Positions 45,506 to 54,840 of a stretch of 64,000 nt of DNA are shown in pieces (within the stretch, counting starts at the first letter, position 1; every line of letters starts with the position of its first letter). Source of the DNA: Natrinema caseinilyticum (GTDB lineage: Archaea > Halobacteriota > Halobacteria > Halobacteriales > Natrialbaceae); the NCBI RefSeq assembly GCF_024227435.1, contig NZ_CP100445.1, positions 434,001 to 498,000 on the forward strand. The letters run 5' to 3'. The translations under genes and the position numbers were made by a program. The notes under the pieces were generated by a model. That model was not told the DNA's origin and made no database searches. It saw only the letters and a program-made list of their open reading frames with translations.

Positions 45506-47992
45506 TCAGTTCGTCTCGCCCGCGTCGTCCCCAGCACCAGCCGCGGCAGCCGGAATCACGTCGACGCTCGCGACCGCGTCTCCGTCGTCGACCTCCATGA
45601 CGATCACGCCCATCGTGTTCCGACCCACGGTCGAAATTTCGTCGACGCGCGTGCGGACGATCTGGCCGCGCTCGCTCATTAGCACGACCTGATCGTCCGC
45701 CGCAACCGCTTTCACGGCCGTTACGGAGCCGTTTCGCTCACCCGTCTTGATGTCGATCAGCCCCTTGCCGTATCGCGACTGCGTTCGGTATTCCGAAAGG
45801 AGCGTCCGTTTACCGTAGCCGTTTTCCGTGACCGTCAGCAGCGCGCGTTGATCAGCTTCGTCCGTCGCAACCAGCCCCGCGACCGCGTCGCCGTCCTGCA
45901 ATTTGATGCCGTTGACGCCGCGGGCGTTGCGTCCCATCGCTCGAACCTCGTCCTCGTCGAAGCGAATCGTCATACCGCCCTCCGTCGCGACCACGAGGTC
46001 CTGGGACCCGTCGGTCACTTCGACGTCGACGAGTTCGTCGCCGTCCTCGAGATCGGCGGCGATGATACCCGTCGAGAGGATGTTGTCGAACTCCTCGCCG
46101 GCGGTGCGCTTGACGTAGCCGTGTCGGGTGACCATCGTCACGTATTCGTCGTCGCCGAACGCGTCGGTATCGACGATGGCGGTGATGTCCTCGCCGGGAT
46201 CGAGATCGAGGATGTTTACCGCCGATTTACCTCGAGCGGTCCGACCCATCTCGGGAATTTCGTACGTTTTGAGGCGATAGACCTCGCCCTGATTGGTAAA
46301 GCAGAGCAAGTAGTCGTGGGTGTTCGCCCGGAAGACCGTGGCGACGCGGTCGTCGTCTTTGACGTCCGCGCCGATGATGCCTTTGCCGCCGCGTCCCTGG
46401 GGATCGAACTCGTCGATCGGCATCCGCTTGACGTAGTCGTCCTCGGTCATGACCACGAACACCTCCTCCTCCGGAATGAGGTCCTCGTGTGTGACGGTCC
46501 CCTGATCCTCGACGATCGAGGTCCGACGTTCGTCGGCGTACTCGTCTCTGATCTCGCGGAGTTCGTCCTTGATAACGCCGAACAGTTCCTGCTCGCTCTC
46601 TAAGATCTCGGTGAGTCGCTCGATTTCGGCCACCACGTCCTCGTACTCGTCTTCGATCTCGGCGGCCTCCATCGAGGTCAGACTCCCGAGTTGCATCCGG
46701 ACGATGTGGGTCGCCTGATCCTCGGAGAAGTCGTAGGCTTCCTGGAGTGCCGCTTTCGCGGCCGCCCGATCCTCGCTGTTTCGGATGAGTTCGACGACGT
46801 CCTCGGCGTTCTCGACGGCCGTGAGTCGACCCTCGAGGATGTGCGCTCGGTCCTCGGCCTCTTCGAGGTCGTACTCGCTGCGCCGGCGGACGACCTCGCG
46901 GCGGTGGGCGACGTACTCCTCGAGGGTCTCCTTCAGCGAGAGGACCTGCGGCTGGCCGTCGACCAGCGCGAGGTTGATGACGCCGAAGGTTCGCTCCAAG
47001 TGGTTCTCGAGCAGTTTGTTCTTGACGACTTCGGCGTTCGCCCCGCGTTTGAGTTCGACGACGATGCGGACGCCGTCTCGATCTGACTCGTCGCGAAGGT
47101 CGGAGATGCCGTCGATATCCCCCTCGTTGACGTCCTCTGCGATGCGTTCGACGAGTCGCGCTTTGTTGGCCTGGAAGGGGAGTTCGGTGACGACGATGCG
47201 CTCGCGGCCCGACTTCCACTCCTCGACCTCGAACTCCGCGCGAACGCGAATGCGGCCCCGGCCGGTCTTGTACGCCGAGTAGATGGCGTCCCGGCCGACG
47301 ATGTTCGCCCCTGTCGGGAAGTCCGGCCCCTTGACGTGATTCATCAACTCGTCGACGGTCGCGTCCGGATTGTCGATCAGTTCGATCGTCGCATCGATCA
47401 CCTCGCCGAGGTTGTGCGGCGGGATGTTCGTCGACATGCCGACCGCGATTCCCGACGAGCCGTTGACCAGCAGGTTGGGAAACGCCGCCGGCAGCACGTC
47501 CGGCTCTTGCAGTCGGTCGTCGTAGTTCGACGAGAAATCGACCGTGTCCTTCTCGATGTCGGAGAGCAGTTCCTCGGCGACGGGCGCCATCCGCGCCTCA
47601 GTGTATCGGGGCGCGGCGGCCGGGTCGCCGTCCATCGAGCCGAAGTTCCCCTGGCCGTCGACGAGCGGGTAGCGCATCGAGAAGTCCTGGGCCATCCGGA
47701 CCAGGGTGTCGTAGATCGCGCTGTCGCCGTGGGGGTGGTAGTCACCCATCGTCTCCCCGACGATCGAGGAGGACTTGCGGTGGGACGAACCGCTCGTGAC
47801 GCCCATCTCGTGCATCGCATAGAGGATGCGCCGGTGGACGGGTTTGAGTCCGTCGCGGACGTCCGGAAGGGCACGGCCGGCGATGACGCTCATCGCGTAG
47901 TCGATGTAGCTCTGCTCCATTTCGTCTTCGATGCGGACGTTTTCGACCGCTCTGGCCTCTACGTCCGTCGGATCGGGTACGTCTGAACTCAT
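45506..47992 (-). CDS. gyrA: DNA gyrase subunit A
   Basis: An 828-residue subunit. The winged-helix domain and QRDR read [17 protein letters not shown], with Ser91 and Asp95 at the quinolone-interaction positions. The active-site Tyr130 lies in [11 protein letters not shown]. The C-terminal half shows the beta-pinwheel repeats, each with an R-G-rich turn ([28 protein letters not shown]), including the gyrase box-like QGRGGKGI. It introduces negative supercoils together with GyrB. Its ATG is 18 nt after the gyrB stop, so the pair is co-transcribed. Confidence 0.97.
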   Translation of the reverse strand: MSSDVPDPTDVEARAVENVRIEDEMEQSYIDYAMSVIAGRALPDVRDGLKPVHRRILYAMHEMGVTSGSSHRKSSSIVGETMGDYHPHGDSAIYDTLVRMAQDFSMRYPLVDGQGNFGSMDGDPAAAPRYTEARMAPVAEELLSDIEKDTVDFSSNYDDRLQEPDVLPAAFPNLLVNGSSGIAVGMSTNIPPHNLGEVIDATIELIDNPDATVDELMNHVKGPDFPTGANIVGRDAIYSAYKTGRGRIRVRAEFEVEEWKSGRERIVVTELPFQANKARLVERIAEDVNEGDIDGISDLRDESDRDGVRIVVELKRGANAEVVKNKLLENHLERTFGVINLALVDGQPQVLSLKETLEEYVAHRREVVRRRSEYDLEEAEDRAHILEGRLTAVENAEDVVELIRNSEDRAAAKAALQEAYDFSEDQATHIVRMQLGSLTSMEAAEIEDEYEDVVAEIERLTEILESEQELFGVIKDELREIRDEYADERRTSIVEDQGTVTHEDLIPEEEVFVVMTEDDYVKRMPIDEFDPQGRGGKGIIGADVKDDDRVATVFRANTHDYLLCFTNQGEVYRLKTYEIPEMGRTARGKSAVNILDLDPGEDITAIVDTDAFGDDEYVTMVTRHGYVKRTAGEEFDNILSTGIIAADLEDGDELVDVEVTDGSQDLVVATEGGMTIRFDEDEVRAMGRNARGVNGIKLQDGDAVAGLVATDEADQRALLTVTENGYGKRTLLSEYRTQSRYGKGLIDIKTGERNGSVTAVKAVAADDQVVLMSERGQIVRTRVDEISTVGRNTMGVIVMEVDDGDAVASVDVIPAAAAGAGDDAGETN

Positions 47993-48010
47993 GTAGTTAT
48001 CTCAGAGCTG

Positions 48011-49945
48011 CTATATGTCGATCCACTCCGCTTCCGGCGCGTGGTCTTTGATAAACTGCTTGCGCGGCTCGACGGCGTCGCCCATCAGGACGGAGAACAT
48101 CTTGTCCGCCGCCGCCGCGTCTTCGACCGTGATCTGTTTGAGGATGCGGTTGTCGGGATTCATCGTCGTCTCCCAGAGCTGTTCGGGATTCATCTCACCC
48201 AGACCCTTGAACCGCTGCACTTGCGAGGGGTTGCCGTCGCACTTCTCGGCGACGATCTCGTCGCGCTCGGCGTCGGTCATCGCGTCGTAGGTCTCGCCGC
48301 GGTATCGGATTCGGTACAGCGGCGGCTGGGTCGCGTACACGTAGCCACCCTCGAGCAGCGGACGCATGTGCCGGTAGAAGAACGTCAACAGCAGCGTCCG
48401 GATGTGTGCGCCGTCGACGTCGGCGTCCGTCGCCATGATAATCTTCTTGTAGCGGACGTCGTCGACGTCGAATTCGTCACCGATCCCCGCACCGATCGCG
48501 GTGATCATGTTTCGGATCTCGTCGTTCTCGAGGATGCGATCGAGTCGGTGTTTCTCGACGTTCAGGATCTTCCCTTTGATCGGGAGGACGGCCTGGAACT
48601 CGGGATTCCGGGCCTGTTTCGCGCTGCCGCCCGCGGAGTCACCCTCCGCGATGAACAGTTCGGCCTCCTCGGGGTCTTTGGTCTGACAGTCCGCGAGCTT
48701 GCCGGGGAGGGAGGTCGACTCGAGGGCGGACTTCCGTCGGGTCAGTTCCTCCGCCTTCTGGGCAGCCATGCGAGCCTTCGCGGCCTCGACGGCCTTCATG
48801 ACGATCGCCTGGGCGGTGTCCGGGTGCTCCTCGAAGTAGGTTCCGAGACCCTCGTGCATTGCGCTTTCGACGATCCCGCGGACTTCGCTGTTGCCGAGTT
48901 TCGTCTTCGTCTGACCTTCGAACTGCGGGTCGGGGTGTTTGACCGAAATGACCGCCGTGAGTCCTTCGCGGATGTCCTCGCCTTTGAGGTTGTCTTCCAG
49001 GTCGGAGAGCAGGTCGTTTTCGTTCGCGTAGTCGTTGACGCATCGCGTCAGGGCGGTCTTGAACCCGGTGAGGTGGGTCCCGCCCTCGCGCGTGTTGATG
49101 TTGTTCGCGAAGGCGTGAATCGAACCCTGGAGTTCCTCGGTGGCCTGCATCGCGACTTCGACCTGGATGTTCTGATCCTCGTCCGCGAAGTAGATGACGT
49201 CCTCGTGCATCGACGAGCGCGTCTCGTTCAGGTACTCGACAAATTCCCGGATACCGCCCTGGTACTCGTAGGTCTCGGCGACCGGGCCCGCCTCGTCCGT
49301 CGTTCCCGGGCGCTCGTCGCGGAGCGTGATGCGGACGCCGGAGTTCAAGAACGCGAGTTCCCGAAGCCGGTTCGAGAGCGTCGAGAACGCGAACTCGTCC
49401 GTCTCGAAAATTCCCGTATCGGACCAGAACCGGATTTCGGTTCCCGTCTCCTCGTCAGGTTCCATGTCTCGAACGCGCTCCATGTCGCCGACCGGTTCGC
49501 CTGCCTCGAACGAGTGACGGAAGACGCCGCCGTCGCGTTTGACTTCCGCCTCGAGTCGTTCGGACAGGGCGTTGACGACCGAGACGCCGACGCCGTGGAG
49601 GCCGCCGGAGACCTGGTACGATTTGTTGTCGAACTTTCCGCCGGCGTGGAGGACGGTGAGAATGACCTCGAGTGCGGGGCGGTCGTATTCCTCGTGGGTA
49701 TCGACCGGGATGCCGCGACCGTCGTCGGTGACGCTCACCGAATTATCCTCGTGGATCGTGACGGTGATGTCGTCGCAGTAGCCGGCCAGTGCCTCGTCGA
49801 TCGAGTTGTCCACCACTTCGTAGACAAGGTGGTGCAATCCTCGAGAATCTGTAGAGCCGATGTACATCGCCGGTCGTTTCCGTACCGCCTCCAGGCCTTC
49901 GAGAACCTGAATTTGACCGGCGCCGTACTCGCTTTCCTGGGACAT
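48011..49945 (-). CDS. gyrB: DNA gyrase subunit B
   Basis: A 644-residue subunit starting MSQESEYGAGQIQVLEGLEAV. The GHKL ATPase has EVVDNSIDEALAG, VTDDGRGIPVDTH and GLHGVGVSVVNAL. A Lys of motif III, the TOPRIM Glu-Gly-Asp (FIAEGDSAGG) and DADVDGAHIRTL (metal) follow. The C-terminal PQ(L)WETTMNP tail is normal. Novobiocin-binding residues (Asp, Gly) are of the wild-type form. A TATA-like ttttatta at 49978-49985 and a 16-nt alternating purine-pyrimidine tract lie upstream. Confidence 0.97.
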   Translation of the reverse strand: MSQESEYGAGQIQVLEGLEAVRKRPAMYIGSTDSRGLHHLVYEVVDNSIDEALAGYCDDITVTIHEDNSVSVTDDGRGIPVDTHEEYDRPALEVILTVLHAGGKFDNKSYQVSGGLHGVGVSVVNALSERLEAEVKRDGGVFRHSFEAGEPVGDMERVRDMEPDEETGTEIRFWSDTGIFETDEFAFSTLSNRLRELAFLNSGVRITLRDERPGTTDEAGPVAETYEYQGGIREFVEYLNETRSSMHEDVIYFADEDQNIQVEVAMQATEELQGSIHAFANNINTREGGTHLTGFKTALTRCVNDYANENDLLSDLEDNLKGEDIREGLTAVISVKHPDPQFEGQTKTKLGNSEVRGIVESAMHEGLGTYFEEHPDTAQAIVMKAVEAAKARMAAQKAEELTRRKSALESTSLPGKLADCQTKDPEEAELFIAEGDSAGGSAKQARNPEFQAVLPIKGKILNVEKHRLDRILENDEIRNMITAIGAGIGDEFDVDDVRYKKIIMATDADVDGAHIRTLLLTFFYRHMRPLLEGGYVYATQPPLYRIRYRGETYDAMTDAERDEIVAEKCDGNPSQVQRFKGLGEMNPEQLWETTMNPDNRILKQITVEDAAAADKMFSVLMGDAVEPRKQFIKDHAPEAEWIDI

Positions 49946-49977
49946 GTAAAACCTGCTTTCGGATAGCGGGCCGGTCC

Positions 49978-50010
49978 TAATAAAAGTCACGTGTACGCGC
50001 GCGAGCGCGT
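49978..50010 (-). promoter_or_regulatory. gyrB promoter with adjacent alternating purine-pyrimidine tract
   Basis: On the minus strand ttttatta (49978-49985) is a TATA box about 33-40 nt before the gyrB start. Directly upstream lies cacgtgtacgcgcgcg (49988-50003), alternating pyrimidine and purine over 16 nt, followed by a second hairpin-like acgcgc-gcga-gcgcgt (49995-50010). Such tracts can flip to Z-DNA under negative supercoiling, and an RY box confers supercoiling sensitivity in the haloarchaeal bop promoter. Confidence 0.55.
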
Positions 50011-50152
50011 GCCATCGCCCACACCGTCGGACCGTCCCGCGAACGGGTTCCGGTGCGGATCGGCGCCCGGTCCGACCGAACCGAATCCGACCCGCGCCGG
50101 TCGCGTGCATTCCCTGGGTGTCTCTCGCGAGACGGACGCGTCCACCGGCCGT

Positions 50153-50893
50153 CTACAGGAGTTCGTCGAACGACTCGTGGCCCCGAATCTCGACCCCCTC
50201 GTCGGTGATTTCGGCGAGGAAAACGCCGTTGCCGGAGGCGGTATCGCGCTCGACGGCGCTCTCGACGGCCCGCGCCGCCGCAGACCGCGCGTCCGCCAGC
50301 GTGAGATCGTCCTCGTACGCGTTCTCGAGGACGCCGTAAGCGAGTTGCATCCCGCTGCCGGTAACGGTGTAGTCGTCGGCCATAACACCGCCCGCGGGGT
50401 CGATGCTGTAGACGTGGCTCCCGTCGTCGTCGACGCCGCCGAGGATCGGATTGATCGCCCGGAACGGACCGCCGCGTGCGAAGTTCCCTGCGAGCGTCGC
50501 CAGCGCCTCGACGGACATCGATTCGTCGCGACGGGACTCGTAGAGGTTGACCTCGGAGCGCAGCGTCCGGATGAACGACTGCGCCCCGCCGACCGAACCG
50601 ACGAGCGTCAACGCCGCCGTCGGATGTATCTGTTCGACCTTCTGGACGTTCTTGTTCGAGACGAAGCGCCCGCCGAGGCTGGCGCGCATGTCCGTCGCGA
50701 CGACGACACCCTCGTCGGTCGTGAGTCCCACGGTCGTCGTTCCCGTGCTGTTGACGGTGTCCCCGTACTCGTCGTCCCCTCGAGCGCCGTCGGGAATCGT
50801 CCCCAGTTCAGGGGCGTACGGAGACGCATCGTCGCCGCGCCGTGACGGACCGTCGGTTCGAGACGACGCCGGCGACGAGTGCCAGTTATTCAT
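50153..50893 (-). CDS. psmB: Proteasome subunit beta
   Basis: A 246-residue beta subunit. A 51-residue propeptide ends NSTG before the catalytic Thr52 (TTTVGLTTDEG), so it is self-processing. The other catalytic-site residues are in VATDMRASLGG (Asp/Arg) and IDPAGGVMADDY and TGSG. Compared with the usual haloarchaeal PsmB (ASMGYMVSSKDVQKVEEI) it reads ASLGGRFVSNKNVQKVEQI, so it may be the secondary paralog. It overlaps the alpha gene by 8 nt (50886-50893). Confidence 0.95.
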   Translation of the reverse strand: MNNWHSSPASSRTDGPSRRGDDASPYAPELGTIPDGARGDDEYGDTVNSTGTTTVGLTTDEGVVVATDMRASLGGRFVSNKNVQKVEQIHPTAALTLVGSVGGAQSFIRTLRSEVNLYESRRDESMSVEALATLAGNFARGGPFRAINPILGGVDDDGSHVYSIDPAGGVMADDYTVTGSGMQLAYGVLENAYEDDLTLADARSAAARAVESAVERDTASGNGVFLAEITDEGVEIRGHESFDELL

Positions 50894-51626
50894 CGGCCAC
50901 CTCCTCGTCGATGTCCGCGAGGATGGACTCGAGTCGATCCTCGGAGACCGATCGGAACGACTCGTCGTCGGTCGTGATCGTGGCGACGTCGACGTCTTCG
51001 GGGGCGACGAGACCGTCTTCGGGGGCGCTGAGTGCGCTCACGGCCAGTTCGATCCCGCCGTCGACGTCGGAATCCGGCCGGTAGTGCTCCTCGAGGTAGC
51101 CTTGAATGACGTCGCGGTCGCCACCGATCGCCGCGGCTTGCCACTCGTAGTCCGTCCCCGATGGGTCCGTCTCGAACAACCGGGGCTCGCCGTCGTCGAT
51201 GCCGCCGACGAGCAAGGCGACGCCGAACGGGCGCGCGCCGCCCGTCTGGGTGTACTCCTGGATATGGTCGGTGACCGCGCGCGTCAACGTCTCGACCCCG
51301 ATGCGCTGTCCGTAGCGGAGTTGCTCGCCCTGTGCGCGACGGCGGGCGAGATCGACCAACTGTCGCGCGTCGGCGACGTGACCGGCGCTTGCGATACCGA
51401 CGTGGTCGTCGACGGTGTGGATCTTTTCGACGCTCGAACGCTCCATGAGCGACGAACTCACCTGGCGATTCGCTGCGAGGACGACGCCGTCCGGCGTGCG
51501 GAGACCGACGCTCGCGGTCCCTCGTTTGACGGCCTCGCGGGCATATTCGACCTGGTAGAGCCGACCGTCCGGGGAGAAGATCGTGATTCCCCGGTCGTAG
51601 GCCTGCTGCTGAGATTGTCCTTGCAT
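50886..51626 (-). CDS. psmA: Proteasome subunit alpha
   Basis: A 246-residue alpha subunit starting MQGQSQQQAYDRGITIFSPDG. It has the N-terminal gate helix and YDRGITIFSPDGRLYQVEYA. VLAANRQVSSSLMERSSVEKIH contains more changes than standard haloarchaeal PsmA. The C-terminus ends EDIDEEVADE, without the HbYX-type motif, which belongs to the ATPase partner. A TATA-like ctataaatgc (minus strand, 51673-51682) lies about 50 nt upstream with a Shine-Dalgarno-like ggtgaagg, so it has a leader. Alpha and beta form one operon. Confidence 0.95.
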   Translation of the reverse strand: MQGQSQQQAYDRGITIFSPDGRLYQVEYAREAVKRGTASVGLRTPDGVVLAANRQVSSSLMERSSVEKIHTVDDHVGIASAGHVADARQLVDLARRRAQGEQLRYGQRIGVETLTRAVTDHIQEYTQTGGARPFGVALLVGGIDDGEPRLFETDPSGTDYEWQAAAIGGDRDVIQGYLEEHYRPDSDVDGGIELAVSALSAPEDGLVAPEDVDVATITTDDESFRSVSEDRLESILADIDEEVADE

Positions 51627-51820
51627 TGCTGTGTCAGGTCACTACGACCTTCACCTCGGGTTAGGGATAAGCATTTATAGGCCTTTGTCTGGTGGCAACG
51701 CCGACTGCTTCGCTGTCGATGACCGCCACGGTGAATCGGGGCTCGGTGGCTATCTGGCCGCACCCGAAATGGCAGATTCCGGCATAATCCCCTTTGTCAC
51801 CGTTCCGGTAGGGAACCTCG

Positions 51821-52201
51821 ATGCTTCCGCTCGTCGCCATAGCGCCCGCTGTCGCCGGTGGTGTGGGACTCGAGTTCGCCGCTCGAGCGCTCGGGTGGCT
51901 CCCCACGATCGCTCCCGAGGAATTCCCGGCGATCGATCGGGAGCTACCGGGGAAGTTCAGCAGCGTCGATCCCGAACACGGCTGGATGGTCCAGCACGAT
52001 CAGGAGAAACGGACGAACACGGGCGATCACCTCTCCAGCGAGGTGGGCCGCGTCGTCACCTGTTCGACCGACGAATACCCGAGTCGGGTGGGTCCGGCGA
52101 GCGATCGAGACGAAGATGTCACCGAGACGGCCTCGATCGTCGGCGACTCCGAGTGCTTCTGCCGGACGGTCGACGACGAGACGCGGGCCGTCGCGAGATG
52201 A
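51821..52201 (+). pseudogene. Truncated SGNH/GDSL hydrolase gene
   Basis: A 126-residue reading frame. An N-terminal helix (AIAPAVAGGVGLEFAARALG) is followed by FSSVDPEHGWMVQHDQEKR, CSTDEYPSRVGPASDRDED and the nucleophile block SIVGDSECFCRTVDDET, the order of SGNH-family hydrolases. It stops right after the GDS block, so the oxyanion-hole Gly/Asn blocks and the Asp-His of block V are missing. It is therefore a remnant. Its stop codon overlaps the ATG of the channel gene (ATGA at 52198-52201). Confidence 0.6.
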
Positions 52202-53202
52202 ACCCGATCTACCTCGTCGTCGGCATCGCGTTGCTCGGCGCCGGAATCGTCGACATTCTCTGGACGACCCTCTGGGTCGACGGCGGTTCCGGGCCCGTCT
52301 CGGGCCGACTCACCACCGGGGTCTGGGTGGGACTCCGGAAGGTGACCAGGGATCACAACAGGGCGCTCAGCCTGGCCGGCCCGATCACCCTCTCGCTGAC
52401 GCTCGCGATGTGGATCGCGTTGATCTGGGTCGGCTGGACGTTCATCTTCTCGAGCGTCCCGACCGCCGTCGTCAACACGCGCACCGGCGGTCCGGCGGAC
52501 TGGTGGGGGCGATTCTACTACGTCGCCTACACGATGTTCACCGACGGGAACGGCGACTACACTCCGGTGTACGGCGGCGATCCCTGGGAAGTCGCCAGCG
52601 CGTTCACGACGGCTTCGGGGATGGCCTTCGTCACACTCGGCGTCTCCTACGTGCTGACCGTTCTCGGGGCCGTCTCCGACAAGCGCTCCTTCGCCAGTAC
52701 CGTCACCGGACTGGGCGGCCGGAGCGAGGCGTTCGTCCGCGCGGGCTGGAACGGGGAGAACTTCGACGGACTCGAGCGGACGATCGAGACGCTGGGGTCC
52801 GAACTGAGCAGGCTCGCCGAGCAACACAAATCGTACCCGATCTTGCACTACTATCACAGCGAGAAGGGGGAACGCGCCTCAGCCGTTGCCGTCCCGATCC
52901 TCGACGAGTCACTCCTGCTCTTCCGAGACGCCGTCCCGGACGAGCACAGTCCCGATCCCGCGATCGTCGAGAGCGCCCGGTCGAGCGCACAGAGCTACCT
53001 CGAGACGCTCGACGAGTCGTTTATCGAGCCCGAGCCCGCGGTCCCCCGGTCGCCGAATCTCGATCTCCTCCGCGAGGACGGCATCCCGACCGTCTCGAAC
53101 CAGGAGTTCGCCGAGGCCCTCGCCGACGTGACCGATCGCCGCCGGCGATTGCTCGGCGTGGTCAAAGCCGACGCGTGGGAGTGGCCGCCGCTCGAGGAGT
53201 GA
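52198..53202 (+). CDS. Ion-channel-like protein with altered selectivity filter
   Basis: A 334-residue protein. Three N-terminal membrane segments (about 4-26, 58-84 and 140-158) surround a pore loop with TMFTDGNGDYTPVYG at residues 112-126. Aligned with potassium channel TVGYGDxTP it gives T115, D116, G117, N118, G119, D120, T122 and P123; the Val and Tyr of the filter are replaced by Asp and Asn. The C-terminal 170 residues are cytosolic, helical and acidic. It starts inside the stop of the upstream remnant. Confidence 0.75.
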   Translation: MNPIYLVVGIALLGAGIVDILWTTLWVDGGSGPVSGRLTTGVWVGLRKVTRDHNRALSLAGPITLSLTLAMWIALIWVGWTFIFSSVPTAVVNTRTGGPADWWGRFYYVAYTMFTDGNGDYTPVYGGDPWEVASAFTTASGMAFVTLGVSYVLTVLGAVSDKRSFASTVTGLGGRSEAFVRAGWNGENFDGLERTIETLGSELSRLAEQHKSYPILHYYHSEKGERASAVAVPILDESLLLFRDAVPDEHSPDPAIVESARSSAQSYLETLDESFIEPEPAVPRSPNLDLLREDGIPTVSNQEFAEALADVTDRRRRLLGVVKADAWEWPPLEE

Positions 53203-53244
53203 CCCCGGCCCGATATTCATTGCACTCCGGGCCGTTCACGCCCC

Positions 53245-54744
53245 ATGGAAGAGTACGACTTTCTCGTCATCGGCTCGGGGTCCGGCCTCGACGTGGCGAA
53301 CATCGCGGCGGATCAGGGGCAGTCGGTCGCGGTCGTCGAAAAGGGACGGCTCGGCGGCACCTGCCTCAATCGCGGTTGTATCCCGTCGAAGAAGTTGTTG
53401 TATCACGCAGACGTGATGGAAACGATCGAACGCGCGGACGAATTCGGGATCGACGCGACCGTCGACGACGTCGCCTTCGCCGATATCGTCCGCGACGTCA
53501 CCGACGACGTACACGGCAGTTCCGACTCGATCAGGCGCGGGCTGCACGCGTCGGACCGAATCGATCTGTACGAGGCGAAAGCCCGGTTCGTCGACGAGCG
53601 AACGCTCGACCTCGCTGGCGGCTCGGCGGACGGGACCCGCCTTCGAGCGGACACCGTCCTCGTGGCGGCGGGCACGCGGCCGGCGATTCCACCGCTGGAC
53701 GGACTCGAGGGCGTCGAGTACCTCACGAGCACCGAGGCGCTCCAGTTGGAGACCCTGCCCGACCGTCTCGTCGTCGTCGGCGGCGGATACATCGCGGCCG
53801 AACTCGCACACTTCTTCGGAACGTTCGGCAGCGACGTGACGATCATCAGCCGGCGACCGACCATGCTCCCGGACGCGGACGACGAAGTCAGCGCCGCGTT
53901 CACCGAGCGCTACGCCGACCGGTTCGACCTGCACACCGGCTACGAAGCCGACGCCGTCTCGAGAGATCACGGGTCGATCTCCGTCGAAGCGCGCGCCTTT
54001 ACCTACCCCGACTCCGACGCCGGTGATCAGCACGGTGGCGCCGCAAACGGGGACGATCGAATCACGGTCACCGGCGACGAACTCCTCATCGCGGCCGGCC
54101 GAGTCCCGAATAGCGATACACTGAACCTCGCGGCCGCCGGCGTCGAAACGGACGCCGACGAGTTCATCCGGACCGACGAGTACCTCCGGACGACCGCGGA
54201 CGGCGTCTGGGCGCTCGGCGACATCGTCGGCGAGTACCTGCTGAAGCACAACGCCAATCACGAGGCACGAGCCGTCGCGCGCAACCTCTTCGGGGACGGC
54301 CTGGAGCCCGTCGACTACTCGGCGATGCCGTTCGCCGTCTTCGCGTCGCCGGAGGTCGCGGGCGTCGGACTGACCGAACAGGAGTTACGCGCGGCCGACC
54401 GCGAGTACGCCACACGCGTCTATCCCTACGACGAAACGGCGCGCGGGAGCGCGATGCACGCGGCGGGGTTCGTCAAATCGATCATCGATCTCGAGGGCGC
54501 CATCCTCGGCTGTCACATCATCGGCCCCGAGGCCTCGGATCTGATTCAGGAGGTCGTCGTCGCGATGACCGCCGGCTCCGGAACGGTCGGGGACATCCGT
54601 CAGTCGGTCCACATCCATCCCGCTCTCTCGGAGGTCGTCCAGCGTGCGTTCACCGGCCAGTTCACCCGGCGCGGTGCCCACGAACACGATCACGATCACG
54701 GCCACGGCCACGACCACGACCACGACCACGACTCGGATCGGTGA
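53245..54744 (+). CDS. Dihydrolipoyl dehydrogenase/mercuric reductase-family flavoprotein with His-rich tail
   Basis: A 499-residue flavin disulfide reductase. FAD motif VIGSGSGLDVA (8-18), redox disulfide GGTCLNRGCIPSK (Cys40 and Cys45), NAD motif VVGGGYIAAELAHFFGTFG and the catalytic base HPALSE (His458, Glu463). The CLNRGC form differs from lipoamide dehydrogenase (CLNVGC). The last 21 residues contain nine His alternating with Asp/Glu/Gly, as in metal-binding tails. Substrate unknown; mycothione-type or other thiol disulfides are possible. A TATA-like gatattcat at about 53212 is leaderless-spaced. Confidence 0.88.
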   Translation: MEEYDFLVIGSGSGLDVANIAADQGQSVAVVEKGRLGGTCLNRGCIPSKKLLYHADVMETIERADEFGIDATVDDVAFADIVRDVTDDVHGSSDSIRRGLHASDRIDLYEAKARFVDERTLDLAGGSADGTRLRADTVLVAAGTRPAIPPLDGLEGVEYLTSTEALQLETLPDRLVVVGGGYIAAELAHFFGTFGSDVTIISRRPTMLPDADDEVSAAFTERYADRFDLHTGYEADAVSRDHGSISVEARAFTYPDSDAGDQHGGAANGDDRITVTGDELLIAAGRVPNSDTLNLAAAGVETDADEFIRTDEYLRTTADGVWALGDIVGEYLLKHNANHEARAVARNLFGDGLEPVDYSAMPFAVFASPEVAGVGLTEQELRAADREYATRVYPYDETARGSAMHAAGFVKSIIDLEGAILGCHIIGPEASDLIQEVVVAMTAGSGTVGDIRQSVHIHPALSEVVQRAFTGQFTRRGAHEHDHDHGHGHDHDHDHDSDR

Positions 54745-54840
54745 TTCGCGGTCCGTCGTCTCGACGTAGTCGCCGGATCGGTATCCCGCTTACACGACCG
54801 CCATCGGCTTTTGTAATATCGGGCCCCAGTTTCGGCCGCA

